64,000 bases of DNA from Deinococcus budaensis (GCF_014201885.1 NZ_JACHFN010000011.1:56779-120778); one strand, 5' to 3'. Numbered from the stretch's first letter, positions 14,901 to 27,370 are shown. Notes: generated by a model not told the origin, from the sequence alone. A program made the numbers and translations.

Positions 14901-17900
14901 CGGCTTCGACGACTTCGACCTGCGCGCGCGCCGCCTGACGCTGGCCGGGCAGCCGCTGGTGGGCGACCTGCGCGCCCGGAACGGGAAACTCAGCGGGGAT
15001 CTCAGCGCCGGGCCGCTGCGCCTGACCGCCCGGGACGGCCGGGTGGACACCGTGGGCGAGGTCGCGGGCCACACGGTCACGGCGCGCGGACGGCTGACCC
15101 TGCCCGCCACCCTGCAAGACCTGCGCGTCACCCTGAGCGGCCCCCTCCTCAGCGGCGAGGCGACCGGGGGCGTGGCCGACCTGCGCGGCACCCTGCGCCT
15201 GCGCGAACAGACCTTCGGCACGGGAGCGGCGCAGGTGCGGGTGCCCGCCCAGACCTTCTCCCTTTCCGGCTCGCTGACAGGCGCGCGGGCACGGGTGGGC
15301 GGGCTGAGCTACCTGACCGGACGCTGGAGCGGCGCCCAGAATCTGCGCTACACGCTGGCGGGGCAGGGCGGCACCCTCCGCCTGACGGGAGAGGGGGGCA
15401 GCCTGACGGCGCGGCCTTCCGGACCCGTCGCGGGCCGCCTGACGCTGCTGCCGGAGCTGGGGGGAACCCTGAGCGCCGACCTCTCCCCTGTCCTGGGCCT
15501 GCTGCCTGCGGACGTGCGGGCGGAGGTCGTCCCCGGACAGCTCGTCGCGCAGGTCCGCGAGGGCGGCGCCACGCTGGAGACGCGCGGCACCCGCTACCTG
15601 GGCGACCCCCTCGCGCTCAGCGGCCGGGTGGACTGGCGCCGGGGCCTGCGCGCCTCGGCCACCCTGACCCACCCCGGCTCGCGGGTGCCGCTGCGCTACG
15701 ACGCAGAGAACCTGACCGTGCGCGGCGCCCGGCTGGACGCGCGGGTGCTGCGGCCGCTGCTTGAGGCCTCCGGGCGCGTGACGGCGGACCTGACGGTGCC
15801 CGGCCTCGACCTCGCGCGGGCCAGCGGGCGGGCGCGGGTGGACCTGCGGGCGGCGGGCGAGCGCGCGGTGGGAGGCGTGACGTTGAGCCGGGGCCAGCTC
15901 GGCGCCGACCTGCGGGCCGGACCGCTGCGCCTCACCGCGCGGGAGGGCCGGGTGGACCTGCGCGGCACCCTGGCCGGACAGACGCTGGCCGCCAGCGGTG
16001 AGCTGCGCGGGGTGACCGACCTGCGCGGGCTGCGCGCCAGCGTGAGCGGCCCTTTTCTGAGCGCGGAGGCGGCGGGCAGCCTGGAGCGGCTGCGCGGCAC
16101 CCTGCGGCTGAGGGAGCAGCGCTTCGGCACAGGGGACCTCGCGGTGACCCTGCCCGCCCAGACCCTGCCCCTCACCGCCTCGCTGACGGGCGGGCGGGTG
16201 AACGTGGGCGGCCTGACCTACGCGGGCGGGCGCTGGAGCGGGGGCGCGGCGCTGCGGTACGCGCTGGGCGCGCGGGCGGGCACCGTGGCCCTGCGCGGCG
16301 AGGGGACACAGCTCACCGCCCTGCCCGGCGGTCCGCTGGGAGGCCGCCTGACGCTGCTGCCCGGCCTCGGGGGCACGCTGAGCGCCGACCTCTCCCCTGT
16401 CCTGGCGGCGCTGCCTGCGAACGTGCGGGCGCAGGTCGTGCCTGGGCAACTGGTCGCGCAGGTCCGGGAGGGCGGCGCCACGCTCAGGACGCGCGGCACC
16501 CGTTACCTGGGTGACCCGCTGGACCTCACCGGAGAGCTGAACTGGCGCGGCGGGGTCACGGCGCGCGCCGCGCTGACCCACCCCGGCTCGCGGGTGCCGC
16601 TGACCTACGACGGAAAGACTCTCGCCGTGCGCGGCGCGGTCCTGGATGCCCGTGCCCTGCGCCCCGTGCTGGAGGCGACCGGGCGGGTGACCGCCGACCT
16701 GACGGTGCCGGACCTCGACCTCGGGCGGGCGAGCGGGCAGGCGGACGTGAACCTCGCGGCGGGCGGCCAGCGGGCGACGGGCAACGTGACGTTGAGCCGA
16801 GGACAGCTCTCTGCGGACCTGCAAAGCGGCCTCGCCGGGGTGGCCCTGCGGGTGCGCGGGCCGCTGTATCCCCGGGCGAACGCGGCGCTGAGCGCCGTGA
16901 CCGCTGCGGGCGACAGCCTGCGCGGCACCCTGGGCGGCGACGCGGCGGGCACGCTGAGCCTGCGCGCGGCCGGAAGCTACGCGGGCCGCCCGCTGGACCT
17001 GAGCGCCGTCGGGCGCGCCCTGAGCGGTCCGGAGGCAACGGCGACCCTGGATGCGCTGGTCGCCGGGGCCAGCCTGAACCTGAACCTGAACCGGGCGAGT
17101 GGGGACTGGCGGGCCGCAGGCCGCTTCGCCGCGCCGGACCTGCGGGCGCTGGCGGGGGGCACCCCGGGCCGCGTGGTGGGCACCGTCACGGGCACGCTGG
17201 CCGACCTGCGCCTGAACGCGGACGGCGAGGTGGCGGGCGCGGCCTTCCGCGCTCCGGCCTCGTGGCGGGGCAGGGTGCTGCGGCTTCGGGGGGCGGAGGT
17301 GACCCTGCCCGGCACGCTGGGCACCCTGCGGGCGAGCGGCCCGGTCTTTCCGGCATTGAACCTCAGCGCCAAAGCCACGCTGACTGACCTGCTCCCCGGC
17401 GCCTACACCGTGCAGGCGCTGGGCACGCTGTCCAGGCCCGACCTGCGTGCCCAGGGCACCCTGACGGGCGGAGTGGGGACGGGCGGCGTGGGGACGGGCG
17501 GGGTGGGCGGCCTTCAGGCGGCGGGCACCCGCCTGAGCGCCCGGCTGCTGGGCCGCGACTGGAAGGTCAGCCTCGGCGGCGAGGCGCTGGCAGGACAGGT
17601 GCGCGGCCAGCTGAACTCGGGCGCGCTGGGCGGGTTACAACAGGCCCGCCTGACCGTCCACGCCCCGTACGTGGCGGGAGAGACGCGGGTCCGGCTCGAC
17701 GGCGTGACCGGCTGGAACGCGCGCACGGGCTGGCTGGGCACCCTGCGCGCGAGCGGCACCGTTCCCGGCGGCCCGCTCGACGCGGCGCTGACCGGCGCGG
17801 GCACGCTGGCGCTGAATGGCTCGGTCGGCCCGGCGCGGGTGACGGGGAGCTTCCCGGCCAGCCTGCCGCTGCGGCCGGGCGGCACCGTCGACCTCGCCGC

Positions 17901-20900
17901 GCTCGACGTGGGCGCCCTGTGGGGCCGCGCGGGACAACTGCGCACGACCGGCCGGGCGACGCTGGCGGGCGCAAGCTGGAGCCGCCCCGAGGCCAGCTTC
18001 GCGGGCCGGGTGACGGACACGGGCGGCGAGCTGAGCGGCGACCTGGGCGCCACCTACCGCGCCGGGGACCTCGGCGTGCGGCTGGCGGGCGAGCGGGTCG
18101 CGGGGGGCCTGAGCCTGGCGGGCGGGCGCTACCAGGGCACGCTGCGGGCCGAAACCCTGCGGCTGGCGCGGCTGCTTCCCCCGGCCTGGGACGTGGACGC
18201 GCTGACCTTCGCCGGAAGCCTGAGTGCGGCGGGCACCCTGGCGGGCGGCCCCGAGCGCGTTGAGGCGCGGCAGCTCGCGCTGCGGGGCGAGCAGGGCACG
18301 GCCGGGCCTTTCAGCCTGTACGGCCGGGCGACCTACGTGCGGCAGCCCGGCAGCCCCGACACGCTGGAGGCCGCGCTGGACGGCAGCCTGCGGGGAGGCG
18401 TCCTGTCGGCGCGCGGCACGCTGCCCGCCGGGGTGCGGGTGACGGTGCGGGACGTGAACGCGAAGGGCTTCGGCGCAGGGACCGTGGGCGCCGACCTTAC
18501 CCTGACCGGACCGCTGCGGGACCTGCGGGTGGCGGGCAGCGCCTCGGCCGTCTCGCCGGAGCTGGACGCGCGGGTCACCCTCTCCGGACCGCTGCGGGAC
18601 GCGCGGGCACAGGCCCGCCTGACCCTGCGGGGCGCGGGGCAAAGCGGCACCCTCTACGCCGACGCCTCCGCCCTCGATCTGACTTCGGGCACCCTTCAGG
18701 CGCGGGTCTACGGCACGGCCCGGCAGGGCGGGAATGTGGTGGACCTCGACCTGCGGGGCGCCTGGCCCCGGCTGGCGGGCACCGCGAGCGCGACCGTGCC
18801 GGGTCTGCCCGCTCCTGTCAGCCTGACCGGTGACGGCCAGGGCGGCTACACACTGGCGGCCGGGGCGCTGGGCGGCGGGCAGCTGACCCTGACCCCCGGC
18901 GAGGGGTTCATCCCCGCTCTGGCCGGGGGGCTGCGCCTGACGCCGCTGGCGCTGGTGGAAGGCAGCCAGGGCACGGCCGCCGCCGACCTCGCGCTCTCGG
19001 GCACACTGACCGCCCCCCAGCTCAGCGGCACCCTGAGCACCCGGGGCGCCGGGGCGGCGGGCGTCACGCTGGCCGACACCAGCGGCAGTTTCACGGGGAC
19101 GCTGGCCGGGCTGCGCGGCACGCTGACCCAGGCGGGCGCGGCGGTCGCCACCCTCGACGGGCGGACCCTCACCCTGAATGGCCTGAGCGCGGGTGCGGCG
19201 GGCAGCGAGCTGCGGGCGACGGGCACGGCCCGCCTGACCCCGAGCGGCGAGGCCGACGCGGACCTCACCCTGGCGGCGAGCGGCGCCCTGGACGGCACCC
19301 TGCGCGCCGTGTACCGCGCCCGCGCCCTGGCGCTGGACGGCACCCTGAGCGCTCAGGGCCTGCGCGCCGCGCTGGACGTGGACGCCGACCCGCTGACCGG
19401 CTGGCACGGCACCGCGCGCGTGAGCGGCGGCCCGGCGGGCGTGCTGACCCAGGCGGCGGCGCTGAGGGTCTCGGGACCGCTGGCCCATCCCCTGGTGACG
19501 GGCGACGCGGGACTGCTGGGCGCGGGGGCGCGGCTGGTGGCGAACCGGGGCGGCGTGCAACTGCGGCTGGTGGACGGCCCCGGCGCCACCGCCAGCGGCG
19601 TGCTGGAACTGCGCCCGGACGAACAAAGCCGCTGGCGCTGGCTGGGCACGGCGGCGCTGACCCGCCCCGAACTCAGCCTCAGCGTGACGCCGGCGGGGCC
19701 GCTGGCCGACCCCACCCTGACCCTCAGCGTGCGGCGGGGCGAGTGGCGGGCGGCGGGCACGGCGGGCCTGCGGGCGGCCGACCTCAGCGTGACCGACGGG
19801 CTGGCCTCGGGCAACGTGGGCTGGAATGGAGACACCCTGCGTGCCAACTTGCCCGGCCTCGACCTGGGACGGCTGGAACTGCGGGGCGTGACCGGGCGGC
19901 TGACCGCCAGCGGCGCCGTGGGCACCCGCAGCGGCGACGGCAGCGTCACCCTGCGCGTGACCGACCTGAGAACCCCCTCCAGCGTGCCGTACCTGGGCGT
20001 CACGCTGGCAGGCGACGTGGCGGCGGACGTGACGCTCTCGGGCGGACGGCCCCAGGTGCGGGCGAGTGCGGCCCTGCCTTCCGGCGTGGTGCGGGTCACG
20101 GCCAACCGGGGAGAGACGGCCTGGACCGGCAACCTGACGGGCACCCTCACGCGGGACGGCGGCACCCTGACCGCCAACGTCACCTCCGGCGCGGGCGGGC
20201 TGACCGGCTCGGTCACGGCGGCGCGCTACCCGCTGAGCGTGGCGGGGAGCGAGTTGCGGCTGGAAGGCAGCGCCCTGCTGCGCGGCCAGACCTTCACGGC
20301 GGCGCTCACGGCCGGGAACGACATGGGTCAGGCGCAGCTCAGCGGCGACGGCGGCCTGGCCGACCTGCTGCCCGCGCTGAGCGCCCTGGGCACCCTGCGC
20401 CCCACCGAGGAGGGCTATCGTCTGCGCGCCCGCCTGGACAACCTCGAGGTCGCCAATCTGGCGGTCGCGCCGGGCCTCGCGGGCCGGGTGAACGGCGAGG
20501 CGACCTTCAGCAACGGCGGCGGCACGGCCTCGCTGAGCAGCCCGGCGCTCCAGATCGGCCCCAAGACGCTGGGTGCCCGCGTCGAGGGCACCCTGATCGG
20601 CGGCGACTGGCGCCTGCGCGGCTTCCTGGGCGAGACCGACTTTTTCGCCTCGCTGACCGGGGGCGTCCTCAGCGGGCGGGCGACCCTTCAGGCGCTGCCG
20701 CTGGGGGCCGTCGCCTCGGCGCTCACCGATCAAGCGGTCGGCGAGGGGGTCGTGACCGGCGTGGCCCGCTTCACCGTGCCGCTGGCCGATCCCCTGGCCG
20801 GAAGCGCCACGGTGGTCGCCGAGCGCATCCGGGTGACCGCCACCAGCGGCAGTGGCGAGGGCGCCGTGACCGAGACGCTGACCGGCACCGGCACCCTGGA

Positions 20901-22740
20901 CTACGCGGCGCGCGAGTTGCGGAACGTGAACATCCAGCTTGCGGGGGCCGGAACCTGGGACGTGCGCGGCGGCTACACCCGCGAGCGGGTGGACCTCAGC
21001 GCCCGCTTCAGCGACACGACCTTCACCCCGGTCCTGCGGCTGATTCCGGGCCTGGCCGACCTCACGCCCAGCCTCAAGGGCACGCTGACCCTGGCGGCGA
21101 CCGGCAGCTACGACCGCCCGCGCGGCCTGCTGCGGGCGCAGAACCTCGTGGGCAGCGTGGCGGGCCTCAGCGTGCAGGTTCCGGCCCTCAGCGGCGACCT
21201 GCCCGACTCGGGCGCCTTCACGGCGGGCGGGCGGATCCTGACTGGCGGCACGGTCGGCAGCGACGGCCAGCTGGACGTGAAAGGCCAGCTCACGCTCGGG
21301 CGGCTCTCGGGCACCCAGGCGACCTTCACCGGCCTGCTGGCCCCCCAGGCGTTGGGGGCGCTGCCCAACAGCACGGTGACCGTCACCCAGGCGAGTGAAT
21401 CGCGCTGGACACTCGACGCCCAGAGCCGCAGCGCCCCCACGGCGGCGGGCGGGCCGGGCACCCTGAGTGTGACGGGCACCCTCTCGCCCCGTCTGGACCT
21501 GACCCTCACGGCGCGCGGCTACAACCTGCCGCTGGCGGCGATCTATGCCCGCGAGAGCCTGCTGAACGCCGACCTGCGCGCGGTGGACGACGGCACGCTG
21601 GTCCGGGTGAGCGGCGCGGCGACCTTCGCCCGGCTCACGCTGGGCCGGGTTGGGGCGGCGGCGACCATTCCGGCGCCGGGCCAGAGCACGGTGGGCGGGG
21701 CGGCGACCTCCAGTAACGGGCGCACCACCGACGACTACCCCAGCCCGCTGCCCCCCGAGTTCACGACCTTTCCGAAGCCCCCGGCGGCGGAGGGCGAGGC
21801 CCAGGCCCGCCCGGCGCGCCCCTTCCTGGAACGGACCGTGTTCGAGGACATCCCGATTCGCGCGCCCGGCGGCATCCGGGTGGACGAGGCGCTGGCCCGC
21901 GCCGAGTTCAGCGGCGCCCTGACCCTTTCGGGGACGGGCGCGCAGCCCCGGCTGGCGGGCGAGGTCACGGCCCAGCGCGGCACCCTCTTCCTGCGCGAGA
22001 ACGAGTTCGCGCTCTCCAGCGGGCAGGTCGCCTTCGCGGGCGACGGCATCCTGCCCACCTTCGCGGTCGTCGCGGGGGGCACCGTGCCCTCGGCGGTCAG
22101 CGGCCAGCGGGTGCCCGTCACACTCGACGTGCGCGGCGACTTCCGGACCCTGCCGAACGGAGAGCGGGTGCTGGACCTGCGGACCGACCTGCGCTGCGCG
22201 GCCACGGGGGGCGCGGCCTGCACCGACCCCGCGACCGGGAACGCCTACACCGAGGCGCAGCTGTACGCGCTGGTCGCCACCGGGGTCCCGAATCTCGAGG
22301 CGCTGCCCAGCAACCTGGCGGCCCTGGGCACCAGCGCCCTGCAAACGGCGCTGAACATCTTCGTGCTGGGCGAGCTGGAGCGCAACGTGGCCCGCGCGCT
22401 GGGCCTGGACGTGTTCCGGCTGACGCCCAACCTCGGCACCGCCGACGGCACGCTGGGCGCCACGATCACGCTGGGGTCGTACCTCACGCGCGACCTGTAC
22501 CTCCAGTACCAGGTGGACCTGAGCGGACAGGGCCTGCTGGACGCCACCTACAGCACCGCCGACGGCCGGGTCACCTTCAAGGTCAGCACGCCGCTGGGGC
22601 TGGGCCTCCAGACGGTGCGGCCGTCGTTCAGCGCCGCCTACAACTTCGGCAACCGCAGCAGCGTCAGCGTGGGCGTGCAAAACGACGAGGACAGCACGAC
22701 CTTCCGCTTCGGGGTGTCGTACCGGCTGTTCGGGCGGTAG
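11980..22740 (+). CDS. tamB: Giant TamB/YtfN-family translocation and assembly protein (DUF490)
   Basis: TamB-type proteins span the periplasm and are thought to help outer-membrane assembly or carry phospholipids between membranes. This one has 3586 residues, far above the roughly 1260 of E. coli TamB. A signal anchor, RRRWPWLLLGLAALLGLAGW, lies near residue 25. Then comes a very long series of beta-strand repeats rich in Gly, Leu and Thr, and the C-terminal DUF490 domain ends in a strand pattern finishing FGVSYRLFGR. Two tandem units of about 303 residues (from about 1005 to 1610) show that the middle grew by duplication. The start is GTG 11980, which is just before the anchor and overlaps a short upstream ORF. 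No BamA/TamA gene is adjacent. Confidence 0.9.
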   Translation: MTGAPRPAAPPSAPARPARRRWPWLLLGLAALLGLAGWFSPRLLGQWALEQVSGEQTQVTADGVNGRLWSPELRGARVRLPGVSGTAGRASVRVAGVDLASKTVRLNVAVEDAAVNLRLGDLVSGGGGQQGAPAGSGWKVALGELDVQRSRVSVDGSGLNVPDGRFQVTPGEGGALAVRGRTRDGELNADVTVEQVPAGNRYLLDLDADARVLNHYWPGVTGGRITGRYVLGDGPVRGDLRLRQGSLRVPQARFVTVRDIAGTATHRGDDITLKLAGRGWNGPVTARGGVDLGARNWTVTADAEPTVAGLARALGTTGQGTARLRVTAGGWSTVRVKGYAKGEGTLAGVPFEALRAEYTFLNRDAASPAEGGSGARQTNDLALSARTRLAGNQALSGRWAFGREGRATWEGDFAGKSLTLAATIDAQNRLTVEGDALGGRAEGTYALSGGQLTASLNPAFGAASAQVALRGTPGDLRAVVSNGSAGPFELAGTARLNREGLKADLGTVRLDLDRSFRGGWTAQGLSGAGVTLGGSGTLDLTGGDVRGTLAATLPGVTEELRGPLDLNYLDQRGTFTPGSQRLSWRGDAFTLDARDLPVVGGARVNGTATVTNTLRASGTLRATGNGYDLTATGLGDVARLRGTAGGVTVVADTRLAQGFRTQARVEGADISGMLSVDRGVRFQLTTAGQTAQGVLDGENWNATGRVNLAALRPLVGVEDLGGTLDLALAGQGGTAQLSAAAAGAAVRGTLTRTGGTVTADLTGAFEDARARLAGRVYPDVQASGTASWQGQTLNASLAGGYGDLRARLSGRTGELSFAGVTLPGQAVNLTGRLTPRPAASGTWGDLQVRYDARSGLLDVTGTQALTAFGQAGRVRGAATWGPGFRGQVNASGVLDQYTVALRGPWQNLNVLLTDGEGLRATGTAALPEGRYDLNVRGPVAGLYVDGRVRGTGLSPRGTVDVFDGAGGSGRVTLRGFDDFDLRARRLTLAGQPLVGDLRARNGKLSGDLSAGPLRLTARDGRVDTVGEVAGHTVTARGRLTLPATLQDLRVTLSGPLLSGEATGGVADLRGTLRLREQTFGTGAAQVRVPAQTFSLSGSLTGARARVGGLSYLTGRWSGAQNLRYTLAGQGGTLRLTGEGGSLTARPSGPVAGRLTLLPELGGTLSADLSPVLGLLPADVRAEVVPGQLVAQVREGGATLETRGTRYLGDPLALSGRVDWRRGLRASATLTHPGSRVPLRYDAENLTVRGARLDARVLRPLLEASGRVTADLTVPGLDLARASGRARVDLRAAGERAVGGVTLSRGQLGADLRAGPLRLTAREGRVDLRGTLAGQTLAASGELRGVTDLRGLRASVSGPFLSAEAAGSLERLRGTLRLREQRFGTGDLAVTLPAQTLPLTASLTGGRVNVGGLTYAGGRWSGGAALRYALGARAGTVALRGEGTQLTALPGGPLGGRLTLLPGLGGTLSADLSPVLAALPANVRAQVVPGQLVAQVREGGATLRTRGTRYLGDPLDLTGELNWRGGVTARAALTHPGSRVPLTYDGKTLAVRGAVLDARALRPVLEATGRVTADLTVPDLDLGRASGQADVNLAAGGQRATGNVTLSRGQLSADLQSGLAGVALRVRGPLYPRANAALSAVTAAGDSLRGTLGGDAAGTLSLRAAGSYAGRPLDLSAVGRALSGPEATATLDALVAGASLNLNLNRASGDWRAAGRFAAPDLRALAGGTPGRVVGTVTGTLADLRLNADGEVAGAAFRAPASWRGRVLRLRGAEVTLPGTLGTLRASGPVFPALNLSAKATLTDLLPGAYTVQALGTLSRPDLRAQGTLTGGVGTGGVGTGGVGGLQAAGTRLSARLLGRDWKVSLGGEALAGQVRGQLNSGALGGLQQARLTVHAPYVAGETRVRLDGVTGWNARTGWLGTLRASGTVPGGPLDAALTGAGTLALNGSVGPARVTGSFPASLPLRPGGTVDLAALDVGALWGRAGQLRTTGRATLAGASWSRPEASFAGRVTDTGGELSGDLGATYRAGDLGVRLAGERVAGGLSLAGGRYQGTLRAETLRLARLLPPAWDVDALTFAGSLSAAGTLAGGPERVEARQLALRGEQGTAGPFSLYGRATYVRQPGSPDTLEAALDGSLRGGVLSARGTLPAGVRVTVRDVNAKGFGAGTVGADLTLTGPLRDLRVAGSASAVSPELDARVTLSGPLRDARAQARLTLRGAGQSGTLYADASALDLTSGTLQARVYGTARQGGNVVDLDLRGAWPRLAGTASATVPGLPAPVSLTGDGQGGYTLAAGALGGGQLTLTPGEGFIPALAGGLRLTPLALVEGSQGTAAADLALSGTLTAPQLSGTLSTRGAGAAGVTLADTSGSFTGTLAGLRGTLTQAGAAVATLDGRTLTLNGLSAGAAGSELRATGTARLTPSGEADADLTLAASGALDGTLRAVYRARALALDGTLSAQGLRAALDVDADPLTGWHGTARVSGGPAGVLTQAAALRVSGPLAHPLVTGDAGLLGAGARLVANRGGVQLRLVDGPGATASGVLELRPDEQSRWRWLGTAALTRPELSLSVTPAGPLADPTLTLSVRRGEWRAAGTAGLRAADLSVTDGLASGNVGWNGDTLRANLPGLDLGRLELRGVTGRLTASGAVGTRSGDGSVTLRVTDLRTPSSVPYLGVTLAGDVAADVTLSGGRPQVRASAALPSGVVRVTANRGETAWTGNLTGTLTRDGGTLTANVTSGAGGLTGSVTAARYPLSVAGSELRLEGSALLRGQTFTAALTAGNDMGQAQLSGDGGLADLLPALSALGTLRPTEEGYRLRARLDNLEVANLAVAPGLAGRVNGEATFSNGGGTASLSSPALQIGPKTLGARVEGTLIGGDWRLRGFLGETDFFASLTGGVLSGRATLQALPLGAVASALTDQAVGEGVVTGVARFTVPLADPLAGSATVVAERIRVTATSGSGEGAVTETLTGTGTLDYAARELRNVNIQLAGAGTWDVRGGYTRERVDLSARFSDTTFTPVLRLIPGLADLTPSLKGTLTLAATGSYDRPRGLLRAQNLVGSVAGLSVQVPALSGDLPDSGAFTAGGRILTGGTVGSDGQLDVKGQLTLGRLSGTQATFTGLLAPQALGALPNSTVTVTQASESRWTLDAQSRSAPTAAGGPGTLSVTGTLSPRLDLTLTARGYNLPLAAIYARESLLNADLRAVDDGTLVRVSGAATFARLTLGRVGAAATIPAPGQSTVGGAATSSNGRTTDDYPSPLPPEFTTFPKPPAAEGEAQARPARPFLERTVFEDIPIRAPGGIRVDEALARAEFSGALTLSGTGAQPRLAGEVTAQRGTLFLRENEFALSSGQVAFAGDGILPTFAVVAGGTVPSAVSGQRVPVTLDVRGDFRTLPNGERVLDLRTDLRCAATGGAACTDPATGNAYTEAQLYALVATGVPNLEALPSNLAALGTSALQTALNIFVLGELERNVARALGLDVFRLTPNLGTADGTLGATITLGSYLTRDLYLQYQVDLSGQGLLDATYSTADGRVTFKVSTPLGLGLQTVRPSFSAAYNFGNRSSVSVGVQNDEDSTTFRFGVSYRLFGR
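14990..16805 (+). repeat. Tandem duplication (two ~909-bp units) inside tamB
   Basis: The blocks GPLRLTARDGRVD (from 15010) and GPLRLTAREGRVD (from 15919) are 909 bp apart. The following landmarks, LSADLSPVL, VVPGQLVAQVREGGATL, RGTRYLGDPL and ALTHPGSRVPL, recur in the same order and spacing. The units are about 303 codons each and clearly diverged at DNA level. A third partial start, LSRGQLSADLQSG, follows at about 16,800. Confidence 0.85.
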
Positions 22741-22751
22741 CGGGACGCGCC

Positions 22752-22805
22752 CAGCCCAAAGAAGAGACGCCCCGGCACAGGCCAGGGCGTCTCTCTGGTT
22801 GGGCT
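22752..22805. terminator. Long hairpin between convergent tamB and the next gene
   Basis: AGCCCAA (from 22752) pairs with TTGGGCT (to 22805), and AGAGACGCCC (from 22763) pairs with GGGCGTCTCT, with a small internal mismatch. There is no long T run, but the position between two converging genes fits a bidirectional terminator. Confidence 0.75.
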
Positions 22806-22817
22806 GCTCGCTGAGGG

Positions 22818-23276
<459 letters not shown>

Positions 23277-23283
23277 GACCGGG

Positions 23284-23289
23284 AGTATA
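23284..23289 (-). promoter_or_regulatory. Leaderless -10 box for the unknown gene at 23276
   Basis: TATACT on the minus strand is followed by 7 nt and then ATG 23276. There is no ribosome site. Confidence 0.6.
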
Positions 23290-23350
23290 GCGGGGCGCTC
23301 CGGGCAGGACGTGGGATGTGGAGGAGAAAGCATGGCGGAGAGGCGGGCCG

Positions 23351-25462
<2,112 letters not shown>

Positions 25463-25470
25463 CGGGGAGG

Positions 25471-25476
25471 AGGGTA
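25471..25476 (-). promoter_or_regulatory. Leaderless -10 box for the ABC-F gene
   Basis: TACCCT on the minus strand is followed by 8 nt and then ATG 25462. Confidence 0.45.
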
Positions 25477-25568
25477 GCAGGCAGGCACCCGGTCCAGGCG
25501 GAAGAACGCTTCCAATGCCGGGGGCAGGCCCCCCTATCGCCAGGGCACTGTCGCCAGGGCGGCCGCCC

Positions 25569-25574
25569 TATACT
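25569..25574 (+). promoter_or_regulatory. Possible -10 box for trhO
   Basis: TATACT would give a start near 25581 and a leader of about 23 nt without a clear ribosome site. No convincing -35 box is visible. Confidence 0.45.
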
Positions 25575-25603
25575 TCAGCCGCGCCGCCGCGCGCTGCCCC
25601 ACC

Positions 25604-26515
25604 ATGCCTGAAGCCACCCTGCCTTCCCCTGCCTCCCGCCCGGCCCACTGGGTCGTCGCCGCCCTTTACCAGTTTCGCCCGCTGGACGACCCCGCCGGGC
25701 TGCGCGCGGACCTCCAGCGCCTCGCCGCCCGCCTGGACCTGTGCGGCACCCTGATCGTCGCGCCGGAGGGGATCAACGGAACGGTCGCCGGGTCGCGGGC
25801 CGCCACCGACGAGTTGCACGCCTTCCTGCGCGCGGCGGGCTTCGACCGGCTGGAGTACAAGGAGTCGCTCAGCGAGGAGCGGCCTTTCAAGCGGCTGAAA
25901 GTGCGGCTCAAGCGCGAGATCGTGACGCTGGGCGTGCCGGTGCAGCCGCTGGCGCAGGTCGGGGAGTACCTCACCCCCGCCGAGTGGAACGCGCTGCTGG
26001 ACGACCCCGATGTGGTGGTGGTCGACACCCGCAACCGCTACGAGGTGCAGGCCGGGACCTTCCAGGGCGCCGTCAATCCTGAACTGGACTCCTTCCGCGA
26101 GTTTCCCGCCTGGGTCGAGGCGCACCGCGAGGACCTCGCGGGCAGGCGGGTCGCCATGTTCTGCACCGGCGGCATCCGCTGCGAGAAGTCCACCAGCCTG
26201 CTGCGGACGCTGGGCTTTGACGATGTGTTCCACCTGCGCGGCGGCATCCTGCGCTACTTGGAGGAGGTGCCGGAAGCCCAGAGCCGCTGGGAGGGCGAAT
26301 GCTTCGTGTTCGACGGGCGCGTGACAGTCGGCCACGGCCTGACGCCCGGCCAGAGCGAGGGGTGCCACTCCTGCGGGTGGCCGCTGACCCCGCAGGACAC
26401 CCGCCATCCCCACTTCGAGCGCGGCGTGAGCTGCCCGCACTGCTTCGGGACGACCACCGGAGAGCAGAAGGCGGGCTTCCGCGAACGCCAGCGGCAGTAC
26501 GGGGCGCGGGGATAA
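25604..26515 (+). CDS. trhO: tRNA uridine(34) hydroxylase (rhodanese-like)
   Basis: TrhO (YceA) uses O2 to hydroxylate wobble uridine 34 of some tRNAs. The 303-residue protein has the family layout: an N-terminal acylphosphatase-like domain with LIVAPEGINGTVAG, then a rhodanese domain with VVVDTRNRYEVQ and the active loop FCTGGIRCEKST carrying the catalytic cysteine. The C-terminal tail has paired cysteines (GCHSCGWPL and CPHCFG) that could bind zinc. It is monocistronic and convergent with hsp20, separated by a strong hairpin. Confidence 0.93.
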   Translation: MPEATLPSPASRPAHWVVAALYQFRPLDDPAGLRADLQRLAARLDLCGTLIVAPEGINGTVAGSRAATDELHAFLRAAGFDRLEYKESLSEERPFKRLKVRLKREIVTLGVPVQPLAQVGEYLTPAEWNALLDDPDVVVVDTRNRYEVQAGTFQGAVNPELDSFREFPAWVEAHREDLAGRRVAMFCTGGIRCEKSTSLLRTLGFDDVFHLRGGILRYLEEVPEAQSRWEGECFVFDGRVTVGHGLTPGQSEGCHSCGWPLTPQDTRHPHFERGVSCPHCFGTTTGEQKAGFRERQRQYGARG

Positions 26516-26538
26516 CGGGTAACGGCCCTCGCCCCCAC

Positions 26539-26576
26539 AGCGGACGCCCCAGCGCAGGAAGGCTGGGGCGTCCGCT
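26539..26576. terminator. 15-bp perfect hairpin between trhO and hsp20
   Basis: AGCGGACGCCCCAGC (26539-26553) pairs exactly with GCTGGGGCGTCCGCT (26562-26576) around an 8-nt loop. It serves both converging genes. Its core GACGCCCC recurs in the hairpins at 9303 and 22763. Confidence 0.85.
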
Positions 26577-26619
26577 CACGATGCTGGTGGATGGGGCGCT
26601 TAGGGACAGCGCCGGGGGA

Positions 26620-27108
<489 letters not shown>

Positions 27109-27178
27109 CAAGGTCGTTACCTCCTGAGATGGGAAGCGTTCGGCCGCCACTCGCGCGGCCTCCCGCTCAACTGCCGAT

Positions 27179-27207
27179 AGAGTAAAACCTGAGTGCCGCC
27201 GTGTCAA
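27179..27207 (-). promoter_or_regulatory. Sigma-70-type promoter of hsp20
   Basis: On the minus strand TTGACA (27207-27202) and TACTCT (27184-27179) are separated by exactly 17 bp. The start would be near 27172, giving a leader of about 64 nt. No CIRCE-like inverted repeat is visible. Confidence 0.8.
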
Positions 27208-27301
27208 GTTTAGTGCGTGTTAAGGAAGAAGCTCAGCGGGAGAGGGGGCGGCGACCCGGCTGGGGACCCGGCCAGGCGGCCCTTCCGCCCCAGTCCCGGT
27301 G

Positions 27302-27307
27302 TACACT
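27302..27307 (+). promoter_or_regulatory. Possible -10 box of the pyr operon
   Basis: TACACT lies about 110 nt before the leader ORF and would start the transcript near 27314, upstream of the PyrR-binding sequences. There is no clear -35 box. Confidence 0.45.
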
Positions 27308-27370
27308 CCGCCAGGCAGGAGGCCCGGGCGCCCCCGGCCGACCACAACGCAGCACCCCACTTTCTCAGCA

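Noticed and set aside
11911..22680. Very long open frames antisense to tamB (over 1600 codons each)
   Set aside because: High GC removes stop codons from all frames. The translations are Arg/Ala/Gln-rich low-complexity with no domains, while the sense strand encodes a coherent TamB.
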